Source: G039954875 sp047528275
Lineage (GTDB): Bacteria; Bacteroidota; Bacteroidia; Flavobacteriales; Blattabacteriaceae
DNA length: 64,000 bases
NCBI GenBank assembly: GCA_047528275.1
Contig: CP180023.1
Span: 1,364,001 to 1,428,000 of the forward strand
Direction: 5' to 3'
The notes below the pieces were generated by a model. That model saw only the letters and a list, made by a program, of their open reading frames with translations, was not told where the DNA came from and did not search any database. Shown piece by piece: positions 18,517 through 27,420 of the stretch. The stretch's first letter is position 1, and each line of letters starts with the position of its first letter. The position numbers were made by a program, and so were the translations under genes.

Positions 18517-21387
18517 TCAATCTATACTATCGACCATAGTTGAACAGGTACAGATCAAATTCCGATCACCATAGGCCTCTTCGATACGGGCTACAGCAGG
18601 CCAAAACTTTCTCTCCTGTACCCAGCTCAATGGGTAAGCCGCTTGTTTTCGGGTGTAAGGGTATGTCCAATGATCACTAGTCAATGATTCTAGAGTATGT
18701 GGAGCATTTTTTAATAGATTATTATCTTGAACCAACCTTTCTTTAGCAATTTCATCTATCTCTTTCTTAATATGGATCAAAGCCTCAGCAAATCGATCTA
18801 ACTCCTCTTTATTTTCACTTTCAGTAGGCTCGATCATAAGTGTACCTGGTACAGGAAAGGATACAGTAGGTGCATGATAACCGTAGTCCATCAATCTTTT
18901 AGCAATGTCAATTACCTCAACTCCAAGAGATTTGAATACCCTACAATCTACGATCATCTCGTGAGCAATCGTATTGTTTTTTCCTGTGTACAAGATATCA
19001 AAATGCATCTCTAAGCGTGCTTTCAGATAATTGGCATTGAGAATGGCCGCCTCAGTACATCTTTTGAGTCCTTCACCGCCCAACATACGGATATAAGCAT
19101 AGGAAATTATCAAAATCAAGGCTGAGCCATAAGGAGCTACAGCTATAGTGTTCATGCATGGATCGCTATCAGATTTGGCAAATGGATGAGATGGTAAGAA
19201 GGGCTTCAAGTGTGCAGCTACGCAAATAGGGCCTACACCAGGACCACCTCCACCATGAGGAATTGCAAAAGTTTTATGAAGGTTGAGATGACATACATCT
19301 GCTCCGATCAAAGCCGGGTGAGTAAACCCTATTTGTGCATTCATATTGGCACCGTCCATATAGACTTGTCCACCATGCTCATGAATAATATGGATGATCT
19401 CTCGGATGTCAGTTTCGTATACGCCATGAGTAGACGGATAGGTGACCATCAAGGCAGCCAGTCGCTGTTGATGCTTTTCTGCTTGAGTTTTTAAATCCTC
19501 AATGTCTATATCACCCTTTTTTGTAGTTTTAATTACAACAACTTTCATGCCAGCCATCACCGCTGAAGCAGGATTGGTCCCATGTGCTGAGGCTGGGATT
19601 AGTACGATGTTTCGTTGCGTCTCAGTACAGGCCTTATGATAGGCTCTGATGACCATCAACCCGGCATATTCTCCTTGAGCACCTGAATTGGGTTGTAAAG
19701 AGGTGGCAGCAAAACCTGTGATCTTATTCAAATCATTTTCCAATTCCTGAATGATTTTTAAAAACCCTTCTACTTGATTATCAGGAACAAATGGATGAAT
19801 ATTACTCCACTCTGGACGACTCAAACAAAACAGTGTTGCAGCTGCATTGAGTTTCATTGTACATGAGCCAAGTGGAATCATCGAATGATTGAGCGCAAGA
19901 TCTTTCCGCTCAAGACGTTTAATGTAACGCATGAGTTCGGTCTCGGTATGATATTTTTGAAATACTTCATGGGTCAAAAATGGAGCAGTCCGCTTCAATA
20001 GGTCAGGGATACGATCTCCCATCATATCATTAGAAAGAGAGATGGTATTTTCTTCCATACCAAGTACTTGGGTAAAGACGGTGACAATATCTTTGAGATC
20101 CTGCTCAGAGGTGGTCTCATCCAAACTGATCCCAACAGTCTTGGGGTCGATATAACGAAAATTAATCCCGTGGCTTTCAGCCTTAGTTTTAAGCGTCTCT
20201 ACAGACCACCCCCTTAAATCTATCCTCAAAGCATCGAAATAGTATGCATTGAGTTGTCTCAAACCAATCTGATTCAAAGCTTTCTCTAGTTTTCGTGCAG
20301 CTTTATGGATTCTTTGGGCAATATGTTGTAAACCATTTGGACCATGATACACCGCATACATGCCAGCCATGACGGCTAGGAGCACTTGGGCTGTACAAAT
20401 ATTAGAAGTAGCACGTTCGCGTTTAATGTGTTGCTCTCGGGTCTGCAAAGCCATACGGAAAGCCTTTTTTCCTGATTTATCGACAGATTGTCCAATAACC
20501 CTTCCTGGGATAAAACGCTTGTGTTTTTCTCGAGTAGCAAAATAGGCTGCATGTGGTCCACCATATCCCATAGGGATGCCTAATCGCTGAGTGGTACCTA
20601 CCACTACATCTACACCCCACTCTCCAGGTGATTTGAGCAATGTTAAAGCTAAAAGATCAGCTGCTACGACGACAGCAATGTCTCTTTCGGTTGCCTGTCG
20701 TACAAGTGACTGATGATCAAATACCTCACCTGATGCATCAGGATATTGGAGCAACATCCCAAAAAAATCATCTTCATAAGAGAAATATTTATGAGTACCG
20801 ACGACGAGCATTATACCTAAACCATGAGCCCTTGTTTTTAGCACGGCGAGGGTCTGAGGAAACACCTCTTCCAAAACAAAAAATCGGATAGCATTTTTTT
20901 TCTTCTTTTCTTTTGATCGTGCTTGGTAGAGCATTTGCATCGCCTCTGCAGCCGCTGTACCCTCATCGAGCAATGAGGCATTGGCTAGACTCATACCAGT
21001 AAGATCTACAACCATCGTCTGAAAATTAATCAATGCCTCCAGACGTCCTTGAGAGATTTCCGCTTGATAAGGAGTATAAGCAGTGTACCATCCAGGATTT
21101 TCCAAAATATTTCTTTGGATCACAGGTGGTAATATGGTGTTGTGATAACCAAGACCTATATAAGAGCGGAACTGCTGATTTTTCGCACCAATTTTTTGCA
21201 ACTGGACAAGCCACTCATATTCGGAGATGGATCGAGGAAGATCCAAGTCTTTTTTCATGCGAATAGCTGGAGGGATGATCTCATCAATCAATGCATCTAC
21301 GGATTCATATCCAAGCATCTGGAGCATTTGATGAGATTCATCAGGAGTAGGCCCAATGTGACGATGGTGAAATTTTTGATTTTCCAT
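18517..21387 (-). CDS. gcvP: Glycine dehydrogenase (decarboxylating), P-protein
   Basis: The P-protein decarboxylates glycine with PLP and hands the aminomethyl group to the lipoyl arm of GcvH, whose gene is also in this window. The 956-residue single-chain form has the N-terminal RHIGPTPDESHQMLQMLGY, YTPYQAEISQGRLEAL and LDEGTAAAEAM blocks, and in the second half SMIPLGSCTMKLNA and the PLP-lysine motif HLNLHKTFAIPHGGGGPGVG near residue 700. Length matches bacterial and mitochondrial homodimeric forms. It is transcribed alone, with an exact -7 element 22 bases before the ATG. It is intact although both flanks are dead DNA. The T-protein gene gcvT is not in this window. Confidence 0.97.
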   Translation of the reverse strand: MENQKFHHRHIGPTPDESHQMLQMLGYESVDALIDEIIPPAIRMKKDLDLPRSISEYEWLVQLQKIGAKNQQFRSYIGLGYHNTILPPVIQRNILENPGWYTAYTPYQAEISQGRLEALINFQTMVVDLTGMSLANASLLDEGTAAAEAMQMLYQARSKEKKKKNAIRFFVLEEVFPQTLAVLKTRAHGLGIMLVVGTHKYFSYEDDFFGMLLQYPDASGEVFDHQSLVRQATERDIAVVVAADLLALTLLKSPGEWGVDVVVGTTQRLGIPMGYGGPHAAYFATREKHKRFIPGRVIGQSVDKSGKKAFRMALQTREQHIKRERATSNICTAQVLLAVMAGMYAVYHGPNGLQHIAQRIHKAARKLEKALNQIGLRQLNAYYFDALRIDLRGWSVETLKTKAESHGINFRYIDPKTVGISLDETTSEQDLKDIVTVFTQVLGMEENTISLSNDMMGDRIPDLLKRTAPFLTHEVFQKYHTETELMRYIKRLERKDLALNHSMIPLGSCTMKLNAAATLFCLSRPEWSNIHPFVPDNQVEGFLKIIQELENDLNKITGFAATSLQPNSGAQGEYAGLMVIRAYHKACTETQRNIVLIPASAHGTNPASAVMAGMKVVVIKTTKKGDIDIEDLKTQAEKHQQRLAALMVTYPSTHGVYETDIREIIHIIHEHGGQVYMDGANMNAQIGFTHPALIGADVCHLNLHKTFAIPHGGGGPGVGPICVAAHLKPFLPSHPFAKSDSDPCMNTIAVAPYGSALILIISYAYIRMLGGEGLKRCTEAAILNANYLKARLEMHFDILYTGKNNTIAHEMIVDCRVFKSLGVEVIDIAKRLMDYGYHAPTVSFPVPGTLMIEPTESENKEELDRFAEALIHIKKEIDEIAKERLVQDNNLLKNAPHTLESLTSDHWTYPYTRKQAAYPLSWVQERKFWPAVARIEEAYGDRNLICTCSTMVDSID

Positions 21388-21408
21388 ATAATTTTAGATA
21401 CATAATAG

Positions 21409-21416
21409 CAAAGTTA
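21409..21416 (-). promoter_or_regulatory. Putative -7 promoter element for gcvP
   Basis: On the minus strand this reads TAACTTTG, an exact TAnnTTTG match, 22 bases before the gcvP start. No clear -33 TTTG is visible. Confidence 0.5.
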
Positions 21417-21434
21417 GAGAAATATTTTAAGGTT

Positions 21435-21442
21435 ATATTTGC
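21435..21442 (+). promoter_or_regulatory. Putative -7 element facing the dead UbiA-like gene
   Basis: TATATTTG on the plus strand matches the consensus exactly and lies just upstream of the decayed prenyltransferase-like gene, divergent from the gcvP element. It may be a surviving promoter with no functional product. Confidence 0.35.
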
Positions 21443-21479
21443 TTTGGTGAGGCGATGGATAATTATCTTTCTGATGAAA

Positions 21480-22240
21480 ATTCAAATCTAGGTAGGGTTG
21501 GCCTTAGCTTTTCTCTCTGCTTATGTACAGGAAATCCTCGGGATCAGGGATAAAGATTTACTCAAGTTTAATTTTTTTCTACTGTGATAACCTATGTCTT
21601 TACTCATCCTCAACTGGAGTAGATTTACCAAAAATCCTTCCGTGGACAATATATCTATGTTGCATCTATACTCTGCAGCCTTACGTAGATCATTGGTTTA
21701 TGTTATAATTACATTATCAAATAATGATCTTTTTGATTTTATTAGCTTTCATCAGTTTGGTATACACTATCCCTATTCGGGGAAGAATTTGAGAAATATC
21801 CCTTCATTGAAGATCTTCTTAATCGCCCTCCGTACGGAGTAGTACAATAGTAAGCCTCCTTTGATAATCTACGAGATAACTTGGATGCCGTCGAAATTTT
21901 TCTGTTTATCGTGATCTTTTTATATGTTTTAGGACTGACCATCCTCTTCAATGTTGGTGATATGGAGGAGGATCCTCAATCTTTACAAAGTTTACCTCAG
22001 AACTAGGGGATGAAACCTGCAAAATATTTTGCTTTGGTTTATCTACTGAGTTCAAGCGAACTTTTATATATTAATGCAACCTAATCATCTTTCATCACAG
22101 GGTGGCTGAGTATATCGGCTTCTTCAAAAAGAGAGGATTGGTACTATACTATATTTAATGGGAGCTTGCTATTTATTACCTTATACTTTAATAAAACTTT
22201 TTAAGTATTGGATATCTGAATGTTCCTAATAGAGATTGAA
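21480..22240 (+). pseudogene. Degraded UbiA-like prenyltransferase family membrane protein
   Basis: The plus strand holds several hydrophobic helix-like stretches, then FLYVLGLTILFNVGDMEEDP, LQSLPQN and GMKPAKYFALVYLL near 21930-22050, and SKREDWYYTIFNGSLLF near 22120. The DxxxDxxxxxxLPxxxGxxKA pattern resembles the second aspartate-rich motif of the UbiA superfamily as found in uncharacterised Bacteroidota members. Stops and shifts break it throughout. The family call rests on this one motif plus hydrophobicity, so it is moderate. Confidence 0.45.
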
Positions 22241-22323
22241 TTATATGATAATAGATAGGCTAAAGCTTTTTAGTACATTTACAACTCAAACAACATCGCA
22301 TCAAACATCAAAAACTTATCGAT

Positions 22324-23259
22324 ATGAAAATTACAGTGGTTGGAGCGGGAAATGTCGGCGCTACCTGTGCTAATGTATTGGCTCAAAAGGATATAGTCAA
22401 GGAAATCGTTTTAGTAGATATCAAAGAAAATTTTGCTGAAGGCAAGGCCCTAGACATCTGGCAAACAGCTCCAGTAATCGGATACGATACGCGCATCAAT
22501 GGCGTGACGAATGATTATTCGAAAACAACCGGTTCTGAAGTGGTGGTTATCACCTCTGGACTCCCTCGTAAACCAGGCATGAGCCGAGACAATTTAATCA
22601 GTACCAATGCTAAAATTGTCCAATCCATCACCGAGCAAACGATACGATATTCGCCCGAAGCCAAATTCATCATTGTGTCCAATCCTCTAGACGTAATGAC
22701 ATACGCCGCCTACCTTACTGCTCAAGTTGATGCATCTCGCGTCTTTGGTATGGCTGGGATATTGGACACGGCCCGTTACCGCGCATTTCTAGCTGCTGAA
22801 TTAAATTGCTCACCTCAAGATATCCAAGCTTTACTGCTCGGCGGACATGGAGATACAATGATGCCTTTACCCCGTTATACTACCATAGCAGGCATCCCAG
22901 TGACAGAACTGATCGCCCCAGAAAAACTCGAAAGCATCATAGAACGAACAAAAAAAGGTGGGGGAGAGATCATTAACCTTTTGGGCACTTCCGCTTGGTA
23001 TGCACCGGGAGCCTCTGCTGCACAAATGGTAGAAGCCATCATCAAAGATTCTAAACGAATTTTCCCTTGTTGTGTATGGTTGCAAGGAGAATATGGGATG
23101 AAAGATATTTATATTGGTATACCTGTAGTATTGGGTAATAAAGGAATAGATAAGATTATTGAACTAAAATTAAATAAAAAAGAAATGCAATTACTCAAAG
23201 CTTCCGCAAGACATGTCAAAGAAATGATGGATATTTTAGATGGGATGCATCTATTCTAA
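22324..23259 (+). CDS. mdh: Malate dehydrogenase
   Basis: Mdh oxidises malate to oxaloacetate with NAD in the TCA cycle. The 311-residue product is of the lactate-dehydrogenase-like group: GAGNVGATCANVL nucleotide fold at the N-terminus, the substrate arginines in GLPRKPGMSRDNL near residue 81, VSNPLDVMTYAA, and the catalytic histidine in LLGGHGDTMMPLPRY near 179. The arginine at the specificity loop favours malate over lactate. It is monocistronic, flanked by dead DNA on both sides. Confidence 0.95.
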   Translation: MKITVVGAGNVGATCANVLAQKDIVKEIVLVDIKENFAEGKALDIWQTAPVIGYDTRINGVTNDYSKTTGSEVVVITSGLPRKPGMSRDNLISTNAKIVQSITEQTIRYSPEAKFIIVSNPLDVMTYAAYLTAQVDASRVFGMAGILDTARYRAFLAAELNCSPQDIQALLLGGHGDTMMPLPRYTTIAGIPVTELIAPEKLESIIERTKKGGGEIINLLGTSAWYAPGASAAQMVEAIIKDSKRIFPCCVWLQGEYGMKDIYIGIPVVLGNKGIDKIIELKLNKKEMQLLKASARHVKEMMDILDGMHLF

Positions 23260-23580
23260 AACGTTTAACCACCAAGAAACTACCAGAACTCATGAAAAAA
23301 TAAAACCCTTAGCCTCTTAGCTCATCTCAACATCAGACGATCACTCTCCAACCGGATTATCATAAAAGAAACTCTTCGATAAAGAAATAGTGATAATAAG
23401 ACCCTTATATACGCTTTACCCAAAGTTCAAAATTGATGTGGAAGCAGAAAAAAAATACTCTGCAAACAGGACAGTCATTACACACTTTTTCATAAAAGAC
23501 TTCTTAAAAACATAGTATAAATAAAAATCAATCCCTCTGATTCTCAAAACTATTATGATACAGAATAAAAGGAACTGCTG
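23260..23580. other. Intergenic DNA, no identifiable gene
   Basis: The plus strand has a 60-codon open stretch with VIIRPLYTLYPKFKIDVEAE near 23390 that may be a relic of coding sequence. I cannot assign it and see no start or neighbours that help. Confidence 0.35.
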
Positions 23581-23910
23581 CTGGTAGTTTATTTTTTATA
23601 AAAACTATAAAATTAATAAAAAAAAATAATAAAAAGTTGATATTTAAGAGGCCTGAATAAAAAAGGTAAGAAAAATACAAAATATACATCAATTAAATCA
23701 ATAATATTACTATCTAAAATATTTTAGTTCATTTTTTCCTCCTTCAAGCAAGGAGGAGAGTAGGCTAAATCCCCCTGAGTAAAATTAATATGAATGTCAT
23801 TAAAAATAGAAAATAAAAGATCTTTTGTTATTTTTTTTTATTAAGTTTTTATATTGATGTTTTATTATTTATTATTAATAAATAATAAATATTAATTGAG
23901 TTTTTTAAAT
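23581..23910. other. A/T-rich spacer with a perfect hairpin
   Basis: The stretch is strongly A/T-rich. It contains a perfect 8-bp stem (23737-23744 with 23750-23757) closed by a 5-base loop, the only G/C-rich island here. No U-run follows the stem on either strand, so it is not a standard terminator. Confidence 0.6.
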
Positions 23911-23914
23911 CCCG

Positions 23915-23999
23915 TACCCGGGGCGGGAATTGAACCCGCACAGCCACAATAGCTACAGGATTTTAAGTCCTGCGTGTCTACCAATTCCACCACCCGGGC
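23915..23999 (-). tRNA. tRNA-Leu (anticodon UAA)
   Basis: Read on the minus strand this folds as a long-variable-arm tRNA of 85 nt: acceptor GCCCGGG pairs with CCCGGGT, the D-arm contains GGTAGACACG, the anticodon loop CTTAAAA gives UAA, and the T-arm GGTTCAATTCC is present. CCA is not encoded. It lies downstream of tRNA-Gly on the same strand. Confidence 0.95.
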
Positions 24000-24042
24000 C
24001 TACAAAAAATGGATTTGATCAAATCCCTTTACAAATCTCTAG

Positions 24043-24115
<73 letters not shown>

Positions 24116-24145
24116 ATCTTACTTAAACTCATCATCTAAGGGATG

Positions 24146-24177
24146 CAAATATAAAGCACTTTTCGAGATTTATCAAA
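24146..24177 (-). promoter_or_regulatory. Bacteroidota-type promoter for the tRNA-Gly/tRNA-Leu pair
   Basis: On the minus strand TTTG (24177-24174) is followed after 20 bases by TATATTTG (24153-24146). Both elements and the spacing match the primary sigma factor consensus of this phylum, TTTG and TAnnTTTG. It lies about 30 bases upstream of tRNA-Gly. This is the best-formed promoter in the window. Confidence 0.7.
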
Positions 24178-24181
24178 ATCA

Positions 24182-26782
24182 TTAGCCTAAGATTTTCTTG
24201 ATCTCATTGAGTTTAATCAAAGCATCTACATGGGTTAGAGTATTGATATCTAATTTAATAAATTGATCCCGGATAGCTTTTAATATCAGACCATCAAATT
24301 GAAAAAAGCTCAGCTGCATATTATCATAGACGAGTTGACGATTTTTTTGCTTGATAGCTTCGTAAAGGTGTGATCTTTCAAGCGTCTTCAATATTTCGGT
24401 AGACCTACGGATCACCTGAGTAGGCATACCAGCCATTTTGGCCACATGTATACCAAAACTGTGCTCACTACCCCCTGGGATTAGTTCGCGAATGAAAATG
24501 ATATGTCCATCTATATCCTTAACCGAAACATTGTAATTCTTGATTCGTTCGAAAAAATGGGCCATCTCGTTAAGCTCATGATAATGCGTAGCAAACAAAG
24601 TTTTAGGACAGCTAGAATGTCCATGCAGATATTCAACAATAGCCCAGGCGATCGAAATACCATCGTAAGTACTGGTACCTCGGCCTATTTCATCCAAGAT
24701 GAGTAAACTTCGCTTAGAAATGTTATTTAGAATACCAGCCGTCTCATTCATCTCTACCATGAAGGTAGATTCGCCCATAGAAATATTATCTGATGCTCCT
24801 ACCCTACTGAATATCTTATCGACCCAACCGAGCTTAGCTTGTTTGGCCGGTACATAACTACCGATCTGAGCCATCAATACGATCAAAGCAGTTTGGCGTA
24901 AGACGGCCGACTTTCCAGACATATTTGGGCCTGTGATCATAACAATTTGCTGATCTGTCTGATTCAGTAATATATCATTAGCGACGTAGGATGTTCCCAA
25001 AGGGAGCTGCTTTTCAATGAGGGGATGCCTACCTCCTTTGATATATAGATTAAAAGATTCATCCAGATCTGGTCGCACATAATTGTTTTCTGATGCACAA
25101 ACAGCCAGAGCACGAAAGACGTCTATACGGGAAATCCATTGGGCATTCAACTGCAGAGGCTTGATATACCCGGCAAGAAATTGGACCAATTCTTGAAACA
25201 GTCGCGTCTCCAAAGAAAGTATCTTCTCTTCGGCACCCAAGATCTGCGTCTCATAATCTTTCAACTCCTCGGTCACATAGCGTTCGGCATTGACCAGAGT
25301 TTGTTTACGGATCCAATCAGCGGGTACTTTATCTCGGTGCACGTTGCGAACCTCGATATAATAACCGAAAACATGATTAAAAGCAATCTTTAAACTATTG
25401 ATACCCGTACGCTTTCGCTCATGCTGACACAATTGTTCCAAATAATCTTTGCTCGCGTAGACCAATTGACGTAATCGATCCAACTCCGATGAAACACCTT
25501 GAAGAATCACATTCCCTTTATTAATCTGATGTGGTGGTTCAGGAGCCACAGTCTTAGCAATACGCTCACGAAGTAGGTCACAAGGTTGAATACGATCTCC
25601 AAACACTTTGAATACTTCTGACCTGGATGCCGAAAATTGAGTCTTGATCATCACTACTGCTTCCAAAGACTTGAACAAGACCATCACCTCACGCGGGCTG
25701 ATACGTTCGGTAGCAATCTTAGAAATCAAACGTTCGATATCGGCTATTTGCTTGAGTTGATCAGACACAACCCGTGAAAGAGACTCATTTGTTAAAAACT
25801 GTTCCAGAGCCTTCTGACGTTTTTTGATCTGGGAAATGTTTTTAAGTGGGAGGCTGATCCAACGCTTGAGCAACCGTGCACCCATAGGAGAGATCGTCTT
25901 ATCAAGCACATCGATCAAAGCCATACCCTTTTCACTCGTGGGGCTGATGATCTCAAGATTGCGTAATGTGAAATCGTCCATCCACACATATTGGTCTTCT
26001 TCTATCCTACGAATGGTCGAGATATGTTTGAGACGATCGTGCCGTGTATCAGATAGATAATGCAAGATCACAGCGGCAGCAATGATACCTAGAGATAAAC
26101 CCTCGATCCCAAAACCTTTGAGCGAACTAGTCTGAAAGTGTTGCGTTAATTTTTCGTATGCTGCTGGATATTGAAAGGCCCAATCTTCCATCGTATAGGT
26201 ATGGTGATTTTTGCTAAAATGCTGTTCAAACATCTTTCTTTGCTGTTTCTGATAGACGATTTCACTAGGATAGAAACGCTGGATGAGTTGTTGAGTATGA
26301 TGGAGTGTGCCCTCAGATACGAAAAATTCGCCGGTAGAGATATCCAAAAAAGCCAGGCCAATCTTGTCCTTTTCCAAGTGGAGGGCTGCAAGGAAGTTAT
26401 TGGATCGGGCTTCGAGTACTTGATCATTTAAAGCCACACCAGGCGTGACTAATTCAGTGACCCCCCTTTTAATAATAGTTTTAGCCTTTTTGGGATCTTC
26501 TAACTGATCACAAATGGCTACACGAAGGCCTGAACGAACCAACTTTGGTAAATAAGTATCTAAAGCATGATGGGGGAAGCCAGCTAAATCAGTATCAGTC
26601 GAAGCGCTATTTGAGCGCTTAGTCAAGACAATATTGAGTAGTTGTGCACATTTGACAGCATCTGGACCAAAGGTTTCGTAAAAATCACCTACTCGAAACA
26701 ATAACATAGCATCAGGATAATGGGCCTTGATGGAATGATATTGCTCCATCAAGGGAGTATATTGGTTTCTCGATTGGTCCAA
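24182..26782 (-). CDS. mutS: DNA mismatch repair protein MutS
   Basis: MutS recognises mismatches and starts repair together with MutL. The 866-residue product has the mismatch-contacting F-x-E motif in RVGDFYETFG near residue 38, the Walker A GPNMSGKSAVLRQTAL near 620 and the Walker B LLILDEIGRGTSTYDG near 697, followed by FATHYHELNEMA. Length is normal. The most plausible start is TTG at 26782, giving LDQSRNQYTPLMEQY; a downstream ATG (MEQYHSIKAHYP) would lose 11 residues but keep the F-x-E motif. The gene is divergent from the RNA methyltransferase gene with a 56-base gap. Finding it intact is notable given how much nearby DNA is dead. Confidence 0.96.
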   Translation of the reverse strand: MDQSRNQYTPLMEQYHSIKAHYPDAMLLFRVGDFYETFGPDAVKCAQLLNIVLTKRSNSASTDTDLAGFPHHALDTYLPKLVRSGLRVAICDQLEDPKKAKTIIKRGVTELVTPGVALNDQVLEARSNNFLAALHLEKDKIGLAFLDISTGEFFVSEGTLHHTQQLIQRFYPSEIVYQKQQRKMFEQHFSKNHHTYTMEDWAFQYPAAYEKLTQHFQTSSLKGFGIEGLSLGIIAAAVILHYLSDTRHDRLKHISTIRRIEEDQYVWMDDFTLRNLEIISPTSEKGMALIDVLDKTISPMGARLLKRWISLPLKNISQIKKRQKALEQFLTNESLSRVVSDQLKQIADIERLISKIATERISPREVMVLFKSLEAVVMIKTQFSASRSEVFKVFGDRIQPCDLLRERIAKTVAPEPPHQINKGNVILQGVSSELDRLRQLVYASKDYLEQLCQHERKRTGINSLKIAFNHVFGYYIEVRNVHRDKVPADWIRKQTLVNAERYVTEELKDYETQILGAEEKILSLETRLFQELVQFLAGYIKPLQLNAQWISRIDVFRALAVCASENNYVRPDLDESFNLYIKGGRHPLIEKQLPLGTSYVANDILLNQTDQQIVMITGPNMSGKSAVLRQTALIVLMAQIGSYVPAKQAKLGWVDKIFSRVGASDNISMGESTFMVEMNETAGILNNISKRSLLILDEIGRGTSTYDGISIAWAIVEYLHGHSSCPKTLFATHYHELNEMAHFFERIKNYNVSVKDIDGHIIFIRELIPGGSEHSFGIHVAKMAGMPTQVIRRSTEILKTLERSHLYEAIKQKNRQLVYDNMQLSFFQFDGLILKAIRDQFIKLDINTLTHVDALIKLNEIKKILG

Positions 26783-26838
26783 GGCTGAGAGGGATTTAGT
26801 TATATTGCGAAGGTAATAAGTTGTTAGGGTTTTGTGAA

Positions 26839-27369
26839 ATGAGAAAATTAAGAACGGTAGAACTCAAACGTCTCTCAGTCGAAGAATTCAAGAAAAGTCC
26901 CAAAAATCCTATTGTAATTTTACTTGACAACGTGCGAAGTTTATATAATGTCGGTGCTGCCTTTAGGACAGCCGATGCTTTTCTGATCGAAAAGATCTGC
27001 TTATGTGGTATCACAGCTTCTCCGTCTCAAAATGATATCCATAAGACAGCCTTGGGAGCAGAAAATAGTGTGGCATGGATACATTATCCTAAGGCAGAAA
27101 TAGCTATACAGCATTATAAATCAATAGGTTATCATATCATCATCGTAGAGCAAACAGATGAAAGTATCCTTTTGAGTGATTTCTCTATCGAGAAGGGAGG
27201 ACGCTATTTATTGATCTTTGGCCATGAAGTCAAGGGAGTCAAAGAAGAACTCATCCATTATTGCGATCATGCTTTGGAAATTCCTCAATTTGGAATAAAA
27301 CATTCACTCAACGTCTCAGTGAGCATAGGGATTGTTTTATGGGAGTTCGTCAAAACACTTCAAAAATAA
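26839..27369 (+). CDS. SpoU/TrmH-family RNA 2'-O-methyltransferase
   Basis: The 176-residue product is a SPOUT-class methyltransferase that methylates a ribose in tRNA or rRNA using SAM. All three family motifs are present: LDNVRSLYNVGAAFRTADAF near residue 35, LIFGHEVKGVKEEL near 128 and the trefoil-knot IPQFGIKHSLNVSVSIGI near 153. I prefer the ATG at 26839 over an in-frame TTG at 26821. The target nucleotide cannot be told from sequence; TrmH-like modification of tRNA position 18 is one possibility. Next to mutS, transcribed in the opposite direction. Confidence 0.88.
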   Translation: MRKLRTVELKRLSVEEFKKSPKNPIVILLDNVRSLYNVGAAFRTADAFLIEKICLCGITASPSQNDIHKTALGAENSVAWIHYPKAEIAIQHYKSIGYHIIIVEQTDESILLSDFSIEKGGRYLLIFGHEVKGVKEELIHYCDHALEIPQFGIKHSLNVSVSIGIVLWEFVKTLQK

Positions 27370-27404
27370 AAAAAAAGACCCAGATTACTTCCAGGCCTTT
27401 TTTT
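27368..27404. terminator. Possible bidirectional terminator
   Basis: An A-run plus GACC and an AGGCC plus T-run can pair around a short loop, with one mismatch. It lies between two convergent genes (the RNA methyltransferase and the OmpA-family gene), where a shared terminator is expected. Confidence 0.4.
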
Positions 27405-27420
27405 CTTTAAAATCTTTCGA

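Noticed and set aside
23737..23757. Rho-independent terminator for mdh or the tRNAs
   Set aside because: No T-run follows the hairpin on either strand.
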